Shown: positions 16,099 through 24,789 of the stretch, one piece after another
How the letters are laid out: each line of letters begins with the position of its first letter
Position numbering within the stretch: position 1 is the first letter of the stretch
NCBI GenBank assembly: GCA_036752345.1
Contig: DAIOSV010000003.1
Span: forward strand, 25,139 to 89,138
Direction of reading: 5' to 3'
Origin: UBA1715 sp036752345
Lineage (GTDB): Bacteria; Bacteroidota; Bacteroidia; Bacteroidales; UBA1715
Length of the DNA stretch: 64,000 nt
Program-made: the position numbers and the translations under genes
The notes under the pieces: model-generated
What the model was told of the DNA's origin: nothing
Databases searched by the model: none
Seen by the model: the letters and a program-made list of their open reading frames with translations, nothing else

Positions 16099-17820
16099 TT
16101 ATTGATTCAACCACAATTTTACATCTTCTTGTTTTGGATTTTCCAAATTCAATTTATTCTTTTTGTTAAAACCGCACATTTCAATATGTAGTTTTGTGTA
16201 TTTCACAGCTTGAGCATCTGCTAATTTAAGGTAACCAAGTGTTTGAATTACTTCTGCCCATTCTTGAGGTATTCCCGCAGCGGTGAATACTGAAATATCA
16301 TCTTTTTGAATTTTCTTCTCAGGTTTCATTTGTGGGAAGAACAACACATCTTGTATTGAAGGAGCACCGGTCATAATCATACACAAACGGTCAATTCCCA
16401 TTCCCATACCTGATGTAGGAGGCATTCCGTATTCGAGCGAACGCACGAAATCTTTATCTATAAACATCGCTTCGTCATCACCTTTTTCAGATAAACGAAG
16501 TTGGTCTTTAAAGCGATCGTATTGGTCTATCGGGTCATTCAACTCTGAATATGCGTTACACAATTCCTTTCCGTTTACCATCAACTCAAAACGTTCGGTA
16601 AGGTTCGGATTAGTACGGTGTTTTTTGCACAATGGCGACATTTCTATCGGATAATCAATGATGAACGTAGGTTGAATGTATGTGCCTTCGCAGAATTCAC
16701 CGAAAATTTCATCTATCATTTTTCCTTTACCGAAGGTTTCGTCAACATGCTCCAACTTAAGTTTGTGGCAAATAGCACGAATTTCATCTTCTGACTTGCC
16801 ATCTAAATCAAAACCGGTTTTTTCTTTGATAGAATCAAGCATCGAAATGCGTTTGAACGGTGCTTTGAAACTGATAGTTTTTCCTTCAAATGTAGTTTCC
16901 GTAGAACCATTAACGGCAAGACAAATAGTTTCAAGCAGTTGTTCGGTAAATGACATCATCCAATTGTAGTCTTTGTACGAAACGTAAATTTCCACACAAG
17001 TAAACTCCGGATTGTGGAATTTGTCCATTCCTTCGTTGCGGAAGTTTTTCCCTATTTCATATACACCTTCAAAGCCGCCTACTATCAATCGTTTTAGGTA
17101 CAATTCTGTTGCAATACGACAATATAAATCAATATCCAACGAATTGTGATGTGTAACAAACGGACGAGCGCTTGCTCCACCTGGAATTGACTGCAATGTA
17201 GGCGTTTCTACTTCCAAATAACCACGTGAATTAAAGAATGATCGCATAGTGTCGATAATCCTTGCACGTTTCACAAACACGTCTTTAACGCCATTGTTTA
17301 CTACCAAATCAACATATCGTTGACGATAGCGTTGCTCTGGGTCGCTAAATGCATCATATACCACGCCGTCTTTTTCTTTCACGATTGGCAGTGGACGCAA
17401 TGATTTGCTCAATACCGTAAGTTGTTTCACGTGAATTGAAACTTCGCCCATTTGTGTAACAAACACATATCCCGAAACGCCAATAAAATCGCCAATATCA
17501 AGCAATTTTTTAAACACTTCGTTATACATTGTTTTGTCTTCATCAGGACAAATCTCGTCGCGATTGATATATAATTGGATTCTGCCTGTAGCATCTTGTA
17601 CCTCGCCAAACGAGGCTTTTCCCATAATTCGGCGTGACATAAGTCTGCCAGCCAATGTAATATCTTGGAACAAGCCACAATCAGGAGTGAATTTCTCAAG
17701 AATTTCTTTTGATGTAGTTGTTACCTTGAATTCGTCTGCCGGATAAGGATTAATGCCCAAATCACGCAACTTTTGCAAGGAATTTCTACGTATTTGCTCT
17801 TGCTCGCTCAATTGTTGCAT
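16099..17820 (-). CDS. lysS: Lysyl-tRNA synthetase, class II
   Basis: Charges tRNA-Lys. 573 residues from MQQLSEQEQIRR at 17820. An in-frame TTG at 17844 would add eight residues but falls inside the promoter -7 box, so it is rejected. An N-terminal OB-fold anticodon-binding domain (about 60-150) is followed by the class II core: motif 2 FRNEGMDKFHNPEFTCVE, ELCNAYSELNDP, and motif 3 GMGMGIDRLCM. A C-terminal extension of about 65 residues follows, ending DVKLWLNQ. First gene of the lysS-gpsA-valS operon. Confidence 0.95.
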   Translation of the reverse strand: MQQLSEQEQIRRNSLQKLRDLGINPYPADEFKVTTTSKEILEKFTPDCGLFQDITLAGRLMSRRIMGKASFGEVQDATGRIQLYINRDEICPDEDKTMYNEVFKKLLDIGDFIGVSGYVFVTQMGEVSIHVKQLTVLSKSLRPLPIVKEKDGVVYDAFSDPEQRYRQRYVDLVVNNGVKDVFVKRARIIDTMRSFFNSRGYLEVETPTLQSIPGGASARPFVTHHNSLDIDLYCRIATELYLKRLIVGGFEGVYEIGKNFRNEGMDKFHNPEFTCVEIYVSYKDYNWMMSFTEQLLETICLAVNGSTETTFEGKTISFKAPFKRISMLDSIKEKTGFDLDGKSEDEIRAICHKLKLEHVDETFGKGKMIDEIFGEFCEGTYIQPTFIIDYPIEMSPLCKKHRTNPNLTERFELMVNGKELCNAYSELNDPIDQYDRFKDQLRLSEKGDDEAMFIDKDFVRSLEYGMPPTSGMGMGIDRLCMIMTGAPSIQDVLFFPQMKPEKKIQKDDISVFTAAGIPQEWAEVIQTLGYLKLADAQAVKYTKLHIEMCGFNKKNKLNLENPKQEDVKLWLNQ

Positions 17821-17841
17821 AGTACTGAATTTATTTTTCGG

Positions 17842-17871
17842 CAAATATAGACAATATCATTTTTTAACAAA
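17842..17871 (-). promoter_or_regulatory. Promoter of lysS-gpsA-valS
   Basis: On the minus strand TTTG (17871-17868), 18 nt, TATATTTG (17849-17842), 21 nt before the lysS ATG. It decides the lysS start. Confidence 0.7.
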
Positions 17872-17982
17872 CCGAAAGTTTAAAAAGATTACAAACAAAT
17901 CTGAGATTGGATAAATTTCATCCATTACTCTTTGATATTGCTTACATAACATGAATGGCTACGTTTTAGTATATAGTTCTTA

Positions 17983-18459
17983 CTAATATCTTTTTTTATC
18001 TTCTTTGAGGTTCCAACTTTCAAACACTCGTTTTGATTCGGATAAATCGATATGCTTGGTAGCAATGGTTCTACGGTTAAATGGAAGTGTCATTTCTTCA
18101 TATATTTTAGCATCATCAAAACCGGCATGTGCCGCTTCTTGGCGTGTAGAAGCAAATACCAAGCGAGGAATTTTTGCCCAATAAATAGCTCCCAAACACA
18201 TAGGACATGGTTCACAGGAAGCATATATGGTACATTGATCCAGTGAAAAATTTTTCTTTTGCAAACAGGCTTTTCTGATAGCAAAGACCTCGGCATGTGC
18301 CGTTGGATCATTATCAATTTGCACTTTATTTCCCGACTCTGCAATAATTTCACCCTTTTCTACTATCACGGCGCCAAACGGACCTCCTCCGCTGCAAATA
18401 TTTTCCTGGGCTATAGCTATTGCACGTTGTAAAAAAACGATATCATCTTGTTTATTCAT
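17983..18459 (-). CDS. guaD: Guanine deaminase (GuaD-type nucleoside deaminase)
   Basis: Zinc-dependent deaminase of the cytidine-deaminase superfamily, 158 residues. Zinc and catalytic residues: TAHAEV (His55, Glu57) and CEPCPMC (Cys85, Cys88). The surrounding sequence (NDPTAHAEVxAIRKAC, SCEPCPMCLGAIYWAK, AGFDDAKIYEE, and the aromatic end KKRY) matches Bacillus GuaD closely, which converts guanine to xanthine. The alternative, tRNA adenosine deaminase TadA, fits less well because of the GFDD segment and C-terminus. The ATG at 18459 is preferred over upstream in-frame alternative codons. Monocistronic, divergent from the cyclophilin gene. Confidence 0.85.
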   Translation of the reverse strand: MNKQDDIVFLQRAIAIAQENICSGGGPFGAVIVEKGEIIAESGNKVQIDNDPTAHAEVFAIRKACLQKKNFSLDQCTIYASCEPCPMCLGAIYWAKIPRLVFASTRQEAAHAGFDDAKIYEEMTLPFNRRTIATKHIDLSESKRVFESWNLKEDKKRY

Positions 18460-18555
18460 TGAATTTGGTATTAAATCTTTCCCCAATATAGAAAAATATT
18501 GCCTTTCTATGAGTTTTTTCGGTGCAATATTTTTAACTTGCAGAAAATTTTAAAA

Positions 18556-19413
18556 ATGAAACTCTCATATAAAATAGGTCTTGCTTGTGCTACTGTTTTA
18601 CTGATTGTCGCATTTGCTATGCCTACAAAGAAAAATCCTCAACAGAAGATGAAAGAACCTATCGTAACTATCGAAACAAACCTTGGTACTATTAAGGTAA
18701 AATTGTATAATGAAACGCCACTTCACCGTGACAATTTCATTAAGTTAGCGGAACAACATTTCTATGATAGTCTTCTCTTTCACCGTGTAATTGGTAATTT
18801 CATGATTCAAACCGGTGATCCAAAATCAAAAGGAGCAAAACAAGGTGAACAACTTGGGTTTGGCGGTCCTGGTTATACAATTCCGGCAGAATTCAATGCA
18901 AATTGTATTCATAAAAAAGGTGCGTTGGCTGCTGCACGTTTAGGTGGTCCACAAAATCCAAAGAAAGAGTCTTCGGGTTCTCAATTCTATATTGTTATTG
19001 GCCAACAAGTTACAGCAGAGCAACTTGATCAAATGGCACTTAACAAAGTAGAACAAGCAAAAAATGAATTCATCAACAAAGAACTTTATAAACCAGAGAA
19101 TAAATCTCATTTAGATACGCTCATTGCTTTTCAGAAAGCTCAAAATCGAGAAGGTTTCATAAAAGAATACAATAATGTTCTTGAGTTATACAAAGATACG
19201 CTCAAAACATTCAAACCAATTACATACACCGATGCACAAAAAGAAATATATAAAACAATAGGCGGCACGCCACATCTTGATATGGACTACACCGTATTTG
19301 GTGAAGTTATTGAAGGCTTAAACATTGTTGATTCGATTGCAAAAGTAAAGACCGACCAAATGAATCGCCCTCTTCAAGATATAATGATATTGAACGTTTC
19401 AGTTGAAAAATAA
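18556..19413 (+). CDS. Exported cyclophilin-type peptidyl-prolyl isomerase
   Basis: Catalyses cis-trans isomerisation at proline in folding envelope proteins. The start is MKLSYKIGL at 18556, giving 285 residues; upstream in-frame residues are unlike coding sequence. The hydrophobic N-terminus (ACATVLLIVAFAM) is a signal or membrane anchor. The cyclophilin core has FHRVIGNFMIQTGDP, ALAAARLG and SGSQFYIVIG. A helical insertion of about 75 residues precedes the last strands YTVFGEVIEGLNIVD, as in other Bacteroidota cyclophilins. It ends 7 nt before the pheS ATG, so the two are probably co-transcribed. Confidence 0.88.
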   Translation: MKLSYKIGLACATVLLIVAFAMPTKKNPQQKMKEPIVTIETNLGTIKVKLYNETPLHRDNFIKLAEQHFYDSLLFHRVIGNFMIQTGDPKSKGAKQGEQLGFGGPGYTIPAEFNANCIHKKGALAAARLGGPQNPKKESSGSQFYIVIGQQVTAEQLDQMALNKVEQAKNEFINKELYKPENKSHLDTLIAFQKAQNREGFIKEYNNVLELYKDTLKTFKPITYTDAQKEIYKTIGGTPHLDMDYTVFGEVIEGLNIVDSIAKVKTDQMNRPLQDIMILNVSVEK

Positions 19414-19420
19414 ATACAAT

Positions 19421-20446
19421 ATGTTACAAGATCTTATTGATACAATACTTGCCGACGTAGAAAATTTTAAGGCAGAAAATAAAGAACAAGTAGAAGAATT
19501 TCGTCTCAAATTCCTTTCAAAAAAAGGCGAGCTAAACAAAGTTTTTGAAGAATTCAGAAATGTACCGAAAGAACAAAAACAACAATTCGGTCAAAAAATC
19601 AATGAACTTAAAAATGCTGCACAAGCAAAATTTGAGGCTTTGCAACAATCGCATACAACCGATGATGACACGAACTCTTTAGGCGACTTAACATTGCCTG
19701 GAGCTCCTATTCAATTAGGAAGTCACCATCCTCTTTCTATCGTACGTAACGAAATTATAGACATATTTTCACGCATAGGTTTTACCGTTTCTGAAGGACC
19801 GGAAATTGAGGATGATTGGCATGTATTCTCTGCGCTCAACTTTCCACCGGAACATCCTGCACGTGACATGCAAGATACATTTTTCATTGAACGTCATGCT
19901 GATGATATTCTTTTGCGTACGCATACTTCGTCAGTACAAGTTCGTGTAATGGAACACACACAACCTCCTATTCGTTCCATATTCCCGGGACGTGTATTCC
20001 GTAATGAAGCAATTTCAGCTCGTGCACATTGCATATTCCATCAAGTAGAAGGTTTGTACGTTGATACCAATGTTTCATTTGCCGACTTAAAACAAACATT
20101 GTTGTATTTTGCTAAAGAAATGTTCGGAAACGACACGCAAATTCGTTTACGTCCTTCATACTTCCCTTTTACCGAGCCTTCGGCAGAAATGGATATTTCA
20201 TGCTCTATATGCGGTGGCAAAGGTTGCCCTGTTTGCAAAGGCACCGGATGGCTTGAAATTCTCGGCTGTGGTATGGTTGACCCTAATGTTTTAAAAAACT
20301 GCAACATTGATCCTACTATATACACAGGATTCGCATTTGGTATGGGCATAGAACGTATTGCCATGTTGAAATATCAAGTGAAAGACATTCGCTTGTTCTT
20401 CAAAAATGACACTCGTTTCATTAAACAATTTGAAACAGCACGCTAG
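19421..20446 (+). CDS. pheS: Phenylalanyl-tRNA synthetase alpha subunit
   Basis: Catalytic subunit of the (alpha-beta)2 synthetase. 341 residues from ATG 19421; a TTG at 19403 inside the preceding gene is rejected. It has the N-terminal coiled coil (residues 1-85), then the class II core with SHHPLSIVRNEI, the motif 2 region (PGRVFRNEAISARAHCIFHQVEG), and motif 3 GMGIERIAMLKYQ. A CSICGGKGCPVCKGTGW stretch carries four Cys in a CxxC-type arrangement, which may bind zinc. pheT is not adjacent; a terminator follows. Confidence 0.95.
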   Translation: MLQDLIDTILADVENFKAENKEQVEEFRLKFLSKKGELNKVFEEFRNVPKEQKQQFGQKINELKNAAQAKFEALQQSHTTDDDTNSLGDLTLPGAPIQLGSHHPLSIVRNEIIDIFSRIGFTVSEGPEIEDDWHVFSALNFPPEHPARDMQDTFFIERHADDILLRTHTSSVQVRVMEHTQPPIRSIFPGRVFRNEAISARAHCIFHQVEGLYVDTNVSFADLKQTLLYFAKEMFGNDTQIRLRPSYFPFTEPSAEMDISCSICGGKGCPVCKGTGWLEILGCGMVDPNVLKNCNIDPTIYTGFAFGMGIERIAMLKYQVKDIRLFFKNDTRFIKQFETAR

Positions 20447-20470
20447 AATTCTCTCGTAACTACACAATAC

Positions 20471-20510
20471 ATACCCACTAACTATGAGAAGTTTAGTGGG
20501 TATTTTTTTG
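20471..20510 (+). terminator. Rho-independent terminator after pheS
   Basis: Perfect 11-bp stem ATACCCACTAA / TTAGTGGGTAT, 11-nt loop, followed by a run of T. Confidence 0.9.
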
Positions 20511-20591
20511 TACCTATGCCTTTGGTTTTCTAGTGTTGCAAAGGAAATTCTCTCTCCTGTTGAAGAAACAACCAGAAATCTATATTCAAAA

Positions 20592-20622
20592 AAAAGCGAA
20601 ATGCTTTTGACATTTCGCTTTT
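20592..20622 (-). terminator. Terminator of the gyrA-TPR operon
   Basis: Perfect 12-bp stem AAAAGCGAAATG / CATTTCGCTTTT, 7-nt loop. On the minus strand it is followed by a T run; it lies 20 nt past the TPR gene stop and could work both ways. Confidence 0.85.
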
Positions 20623-20641
20623 CTCCATTATGAAAAAATTA

Positions 20642-21988
20642 TTATTTTATTTTCAAAGCATCGTATTTTGCTTTAGATACTTTGTAGTTATCCATCAATC
20701 CCAACTTCATATAGATACTCATTAAATCGAAATATGCATTACGTTTACGATAGGTATCAGTTGTTACTTCTGCGTATGTTTCAATGAACGGATATGCTTT
20801 TTTCATATATCCTTTACCTTCGTCAACTTTTGTCTGGTAGCCTTTTTTGCCATATAAAGCATCAGCCGCACGCAAAGCATCGTTTCCTTTATTTTCATAC
20901 AAAACGCCGAGGTTCAAGTTTGCATTCTCGTCTTTCGGATTGATTTGCAATGCTTTTTGATATGTTTCTATAGCCAAATCAGATTTCTTTTGATTTTCAT
21001 AGGCATTTGCCAAAACTACATAATATAATGAATTTGAAGGATCTTTTTCAATTGCCTTATTCAAATAGGTAATAGCCAAATCAGATTGATTTGTTTTTTG
21101 ATACAAGTCAATCAATTGGTTCAAATACACAATAGTATTTGAATCTGATGGAAATTTATCTACCACTGTTAAACATGTTTGAATAGCAGCTGCTGTATCT
21201 TTATTTTCCATTTGGCAAGAATAGATACCATCGTACATACTTGAAGTTTGGTTGCTTCCTGCAATTTTCAACGCATCTTGGAAGAATGTAATAGCTTGAT
21301 TGCAATCTTCGGCAGCTCGATTTATAATACCACAGTTGTTCAATGAAGCTATTCTTGCAGAATCAGATTCACCGGTAAGTCCGGTATTTATGATATTTCC
21401 TGATTTTGTATAATACACTGCAGCATTTTTATAATCTTTTGCATAGTAGTAAAACAAACCCTCACGTTGGTAGTAGTCAGAAATTGTTTTCAATTGTTTA
21501 TTTATAAGCGGCGTAAGTTTTCCTTCCGGATCAAGTTCTTTTGCTTTCAAATAAGACTCTGTAGCAACTTCAAGAGCAGCGGTGTGCGTAGGGAAGAAAA
21601 ATTCTTTTGCTCTTCCTGTTCTTTCATATTTCACAACCGAACTATCTACCAAGTAAAAATCAACACGATCGTAAGACAAGATAGTAGTGTCACCAGATTG
21701 TCTTTCCGATTTAGCTCCGGTTTTCATTATAATTGGAACTTGTTGTTGCGTTATGCCATAATAAATATTCTCTGCATCGAACGTATATACCATCAAGTAT
21801 TTACGGCCACGCTCAGTCCATGTTTTTGACTTAACGGCTTTCTTTGCATTAGCAACATCCAAATCAGATTTTTTTGCTTCGCTCTCTACTATAGCCCACG
21901 TCATTACAAATTCATCTGTCTGGCTATATGCTAACTTACCAAAGAAAATGGCAAGCATTGCAATTACAACTATTTTTTTCATACTCAT
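20642..21988 (-). CDS. Exported tetratricopeptide-repeat protein downstream of gyrA
   Basis: 448 residues with a signal peptide ending LAYSQ (Gln at the predicted mature N-terminus), hence periplasmic or outer-membrane associated. Residues about 150-400 consist of TPR helices; clear repeats include AITYLNKAIEKDPSNSLYY and AIETYQKALQINPKDENAN with the canonical A-x-Y-x-K-A-x-x-x-x-P pattern. The N-terminal 120 residues are a separate beta-rich domain. TPRs mediate protein-protein contacts; the partner is unknown. Four nt downstream of gyrA, so co-transcribed with it. Confidence 0.85.
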   Translation of the reverse strand: MSMKKIVVIAMLAIFFGKLAYSQTDEFVMTWAIVESEAKKSDLDVANAKKAVKSKTWTERGRKYLMVYTFDAENIYYGITQQQVPIIMKTGAKSERQSGDTTILSYDRVDFYLVDSSVVKYERTGRAKEFFFPTHTAALEVATESYLKAKELDPEGKLTPLINKQLKTISDYYQREGLFYYYAKDYKNAAVYYTKSGNIINTGLTGESDSARIASLNNCGIINRAAEDCNQAITFFQDALKIAGSNQTSSMYDGIYSCQMENKDTAAAIQTCLTVVDKFPSDSNTIVYLNQLIDLYQKTNQSDLAITYLNKAIEKDPSNSLYYVVLANAYENQKKSDLAIETYQKALQINPKDENANLNLGVLYENKGNDALRAADALYGKKGYQTKVDEGKGYMKKAYPFIETYAEVTTDTYRKRNAYFDLMSIYMKLGLMDNYKVSKAKYDALKIK

Positions 21989-21992
21989 TTTA

Positions 21993-24554
21993 TTATTCGT
22001 TATTTTCTGTATTTGTTTCGTCTTGATTTTCCGTTTGTTCTGATTGTTCTGAATCGGTACCTTCTTCGGTCATCTCAGCATTTGCCTGACGATCTTCCGG
22101 GTCAACGTGAACTGTAGAAATAGCTGCAATAGAATCTTGTGTTCGTAAGTTAATTAATTTAACACCTTGAGCTACACGTCCCATTACTCGTAACGAAGAC
22201 ACTTCCATACGGATTGTGAGGCCTGATTTATTCATAATCATTAAGTCATCATCATCGTCAACAGCCTCAAAAGCAACGAGTTTTCCGGTCTTGTCGGTCA
22301 CATTCAACGTCTTAACACCTTTTCCACCACGGTTGGTAACACGATAATCATCAACTTTTGAACGTTTGCCATATCCATTTTCAGAAACGACTAAAATTTC
22401 TTTTTTAGTATCGGCAGGAACGCAAATTAATCCAACAACATTCTCGCCATCAGGTACAGTAATACCTTTTACACCAGAAGCGGTACGTCCCATAGCACGG
22501 AATTTGCTTTCTGGGAATCTAATCGCTTTTCCTGATTGAATTGCCATCAATATCTCACAATTTCCATCGGTTAAGCAAGCTTGCAATAAACTATCGCCTT
22601 CGCGAATTGACAATGCAATGATACCATTCTGACGTGGACGAGAATAGGCTTCAAGAGTTGTTTTCTTTATAATACCATTTTCGGTACAAAGCACTACATA
22701 ATGATTCTTGATATAGTCGTCTTCTGTCAAATTATCAACGGTAACGTATGTCTTAACTTTGTCTTCATTCGAAATATTCAAAATATTTTGAATAGCGCGT
22801 CCTTTTGATGTCTTTGTTCCTTCAGGAATATCATATACTTTTTGCCAGAAACATCTACCTTGTTCGGTGAATATCAACATAGTAGCGTGCATATTGGCAA
22901 TATATAAATGTTCAATATAATCAGTATCACGCGCATCACCACCACGAGAACCTACACCACCACGATTTTGAAGTTTGTATTCTGTAAGAGCAGTTCTCTT
23001 AATATAACCAAGGTGTGAGATTGCAATTACAACGTCTTCATCAGCATAGAAGTCTTCCGGATTGAATTCGTCTGCCATTTTTACAATGTCAGTTTTACGT
23101 TCATCGCCGTACTTTTCTTTAACTTCAATCAATTCATCTTTTACAATCTGCATCTGCATATCATAGTTAGCCAAAACATCGCGATAGTATGCAATTCTCT
23201 TTTCTAACTCTTCATACTCAGCATGAAGTTGATCCATTTGCAAGCCGGTCAACTGACGCAAACGCATTTCAACAATGGCATTTGCTTGATCTTCGTCAAG
23301 TGAGAAACGTTTCATCAAGTTCTCACGAGCCTCGCCTACGTTTTTAGAAGCACGAATAATATGTACGACTTCATCAATATTATCGCACGCTATAATTAAT
23401 CCTTCTAATATATGAGCGCGTTTCTCAGCTTCTTTCAAATCAAATTTAGTACGACGAACAATAACTTCGTGACGATGTTCGGTAAATACCTTAATCATGT
23501 CCTTAAGGTTGATAGTTTTTGGACGACCATCAACCAAAGCCACGTTGTTCACGCTAAAAGACGATTGTAAATAGGTATATTTATACAACTTGTTCAAGAC
23601 GATGTTTGGCACCGCATCTTTCTTAAGTGTATATACAATTCGCATACCATCTTTATCAGATTCATCGTTAACTTCCGATATTCCTTCAATTTTCTTATCA
23701 TTGATTAAATCAGCAGTACGTTTTATCAATTCTGCTTTGTTAACCAAATAAGGAATTTCGTCAACCACAATCAAATCGCGTCCGTTTTCTGTTTCAAAAC
23801 GTGCTTTTGCACGGACCACGATACGTCCTTGACCTGTTTCGTATGCGTCAAGAACGCCCTGATACCCATAAATTGTTCCTCCCGTTGGGAAATCAGGAGC
23901 TTTGATTATGGCAGACAATTCTGATATTGTAATATCATTGTTATCAATATATGCAATGATTGCATCAACTGAGTCACTTAAATTGTGAGGTGCCATATTG
24001 GTAGCCATACCTACGGCAATTCCGGCACAACCGTTTACTAACAGCAATGGAATTCTTGTTGGCAATACAGATGGTTCCAAATATTCTTGTGAGAAGTTTG
24101 GAGTCATGTCAACAGTATCTTTTTCCAAATCAGCAAGCGCTTCTACAGCAATTTTTTGCATGCGAGCTTCGGTATAACGCATAGCTGCAGGCGAATCACC
24201 ATCGATTGAGCCAAAGTTACCTTGGCCGTCAACCAATGGATAACGCATATTCCATGGCTGTGCTAAGTGTACCAATGTTCCATATATTGAAGAATCACCA
24301 TGAGGATGGAACTTTCCCATAACCTCACCGACGATTCTGGCTGATTTTTTATACGGTTGATCTGGAGTATTTCCCATTTTGCTCATACCAAACAAAACTC
24401 TACGATGTACCGGTTTCATACCGTCTCGAGCGTCTGGTAAGGCTCTTGATACTATCACGGACATTGAATAATCAATGTACGCCGACTTCATTTCTTTTTC
24501 GATATCCAATCGAAGAATTCTCTCTTCACTTGTTTTTTCTACTTCCTCTGACAT
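21993..24554 (-). CDS. gyrA: DNA gyrase subunit A
   Basis: Type II topoisomerase subunit that breaks and rejoins DNA for negative supercoiling. 853 residues. Catalytic Tyr127 is in AAMRYTEARM; the quinolone region HPHGDSSIYGT lies at 83-93, with Ser88 at the position of E. coli Ser83 and Gly92 at that of Asp87. The C-terminal pinwheel repeats begin after residue 500, with a GyrA-box-like QNRGGVGSRGG. The C-terminal ~35 residues are an acidic Glu/Gln/Asn tail. A near-consensus GATATTTG at 24602-24609 may be its -7 box. Confidence 0.96.
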   Translation of the reverse strand: MSEEVEKTSEERILRLDIEKEMKSAYIDYSMSVIVSRALPDARDGMKPVHRRVLFGMSKMGNTPDQPYKKSARIVGEVMGKFHPHGDSSIYGTLVHLAQPWNMRYPLVDGQGNFGSIDGDSPAAMRYTEARMQKIAVEALADLEKDTVDMTPNFSQEYLEPSVLPTRIPLLLVNGCAGIAVGMATNMAPHNLSDSVDAIIAYIDNNDITISELSAIIKAPDFPTGGTIYGYQGVLDAYETGQGRIVVRAKARFETENGRDLIVVDEIPYLVNKAELIKRTADLINDKKIEGISEVNDESDKDGMRIVYTLKKDAVPNIVLNKLYKYTYLQSSFSVNNVALVDGRPKTINLKDMIKVFTEHRHEVIVRRTKFDLKEAEKRAHILEGLIIACDNIDEVVHIIRASKNVGEARENLMKRFSLDEDQANAIVEMRLRQLTGLQMDQLHAEYEELEKRIAYYRDVLANYDMQMQIVKDELIEVKEKYGDERKTDIVKMADEFNPEDFYADEDVVIAISHLGYIKRTALTEYKLQNRGGVGSRGGDARDTDYIEHLYIANMHATMLIFTEQGRCFWQKVYDIPEGTKTSKGRAIQNILNISNEDKVKTYVTVDNLTEDDYIKNHYVVLCTENGIIKKTTLEAYSRPRQNGIIALSIREGDSLLQACLTDGNCEILMAIQSGKAIRFPESKFRAMGRTASGVKGITVPDGENVVGLICVPADTKKEILVVSENGYGKRSKVDDYRVTNRGGKGVKTLNVTDKTGKLVAFEAVDDDDDLMIMNKSGLTIRMEVSSLRVMGRVAQGVKLINLRTQDSIAAISTVHVDPEDRQANAEMTEEGTDSEQSEQTENQDETNTENNE

Positions 24555-24789
24555 GTTTTAAAGTTTTCACAGAAGGCTTTTTGCCTACTTACCATTCATA
24601 GCAAATATCTCATTTTTTGACTAATCTATAAGGTGTTTAATGGTGTTTTTATCAACATTTTGTTGTTAATAAATCATGTGACTCATAATGATTTGATACC
24701 GAACTAATAAGAAAACGCCGTTTTTAATTTAACTCCGTAATACATGGTATTTTACCTCGTTTTTCCTATATTTACGAAAATTTACATAT
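24555..24789. other. gyrA-clpC divergent spacer
   Basis: 235 nt without a gene. It holds a near-consensus GATATTTG (24609-24602, minus) for gyrA, a TATATTTA (24767-24774, plus) near clpC and a small AGGC-TTTTT-GCCT hairpin at about 24580-24592. I see nothing else. Confidence 0.4.

Noticed and set aside
17821..17844. TTG start for lysS
   Set aside because: Falls inside the TATATTTG -7 box.
20484..20633. 49-codon ORF with a signal-peptide-like start (MRSLVGIFLYLCLWFSSVAKEILS)
   Set aside because: It overlaps both the pheS terminator and the TPR-operon terminator, has no neighbour support, and ends in hairpin-derived residues. Probably chance; could be a remnant.
24580..24592. Terminator between gyrA and clpC
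   Set aside because: Four-bp stem only and the genes are divergent, so no terminator is needed.
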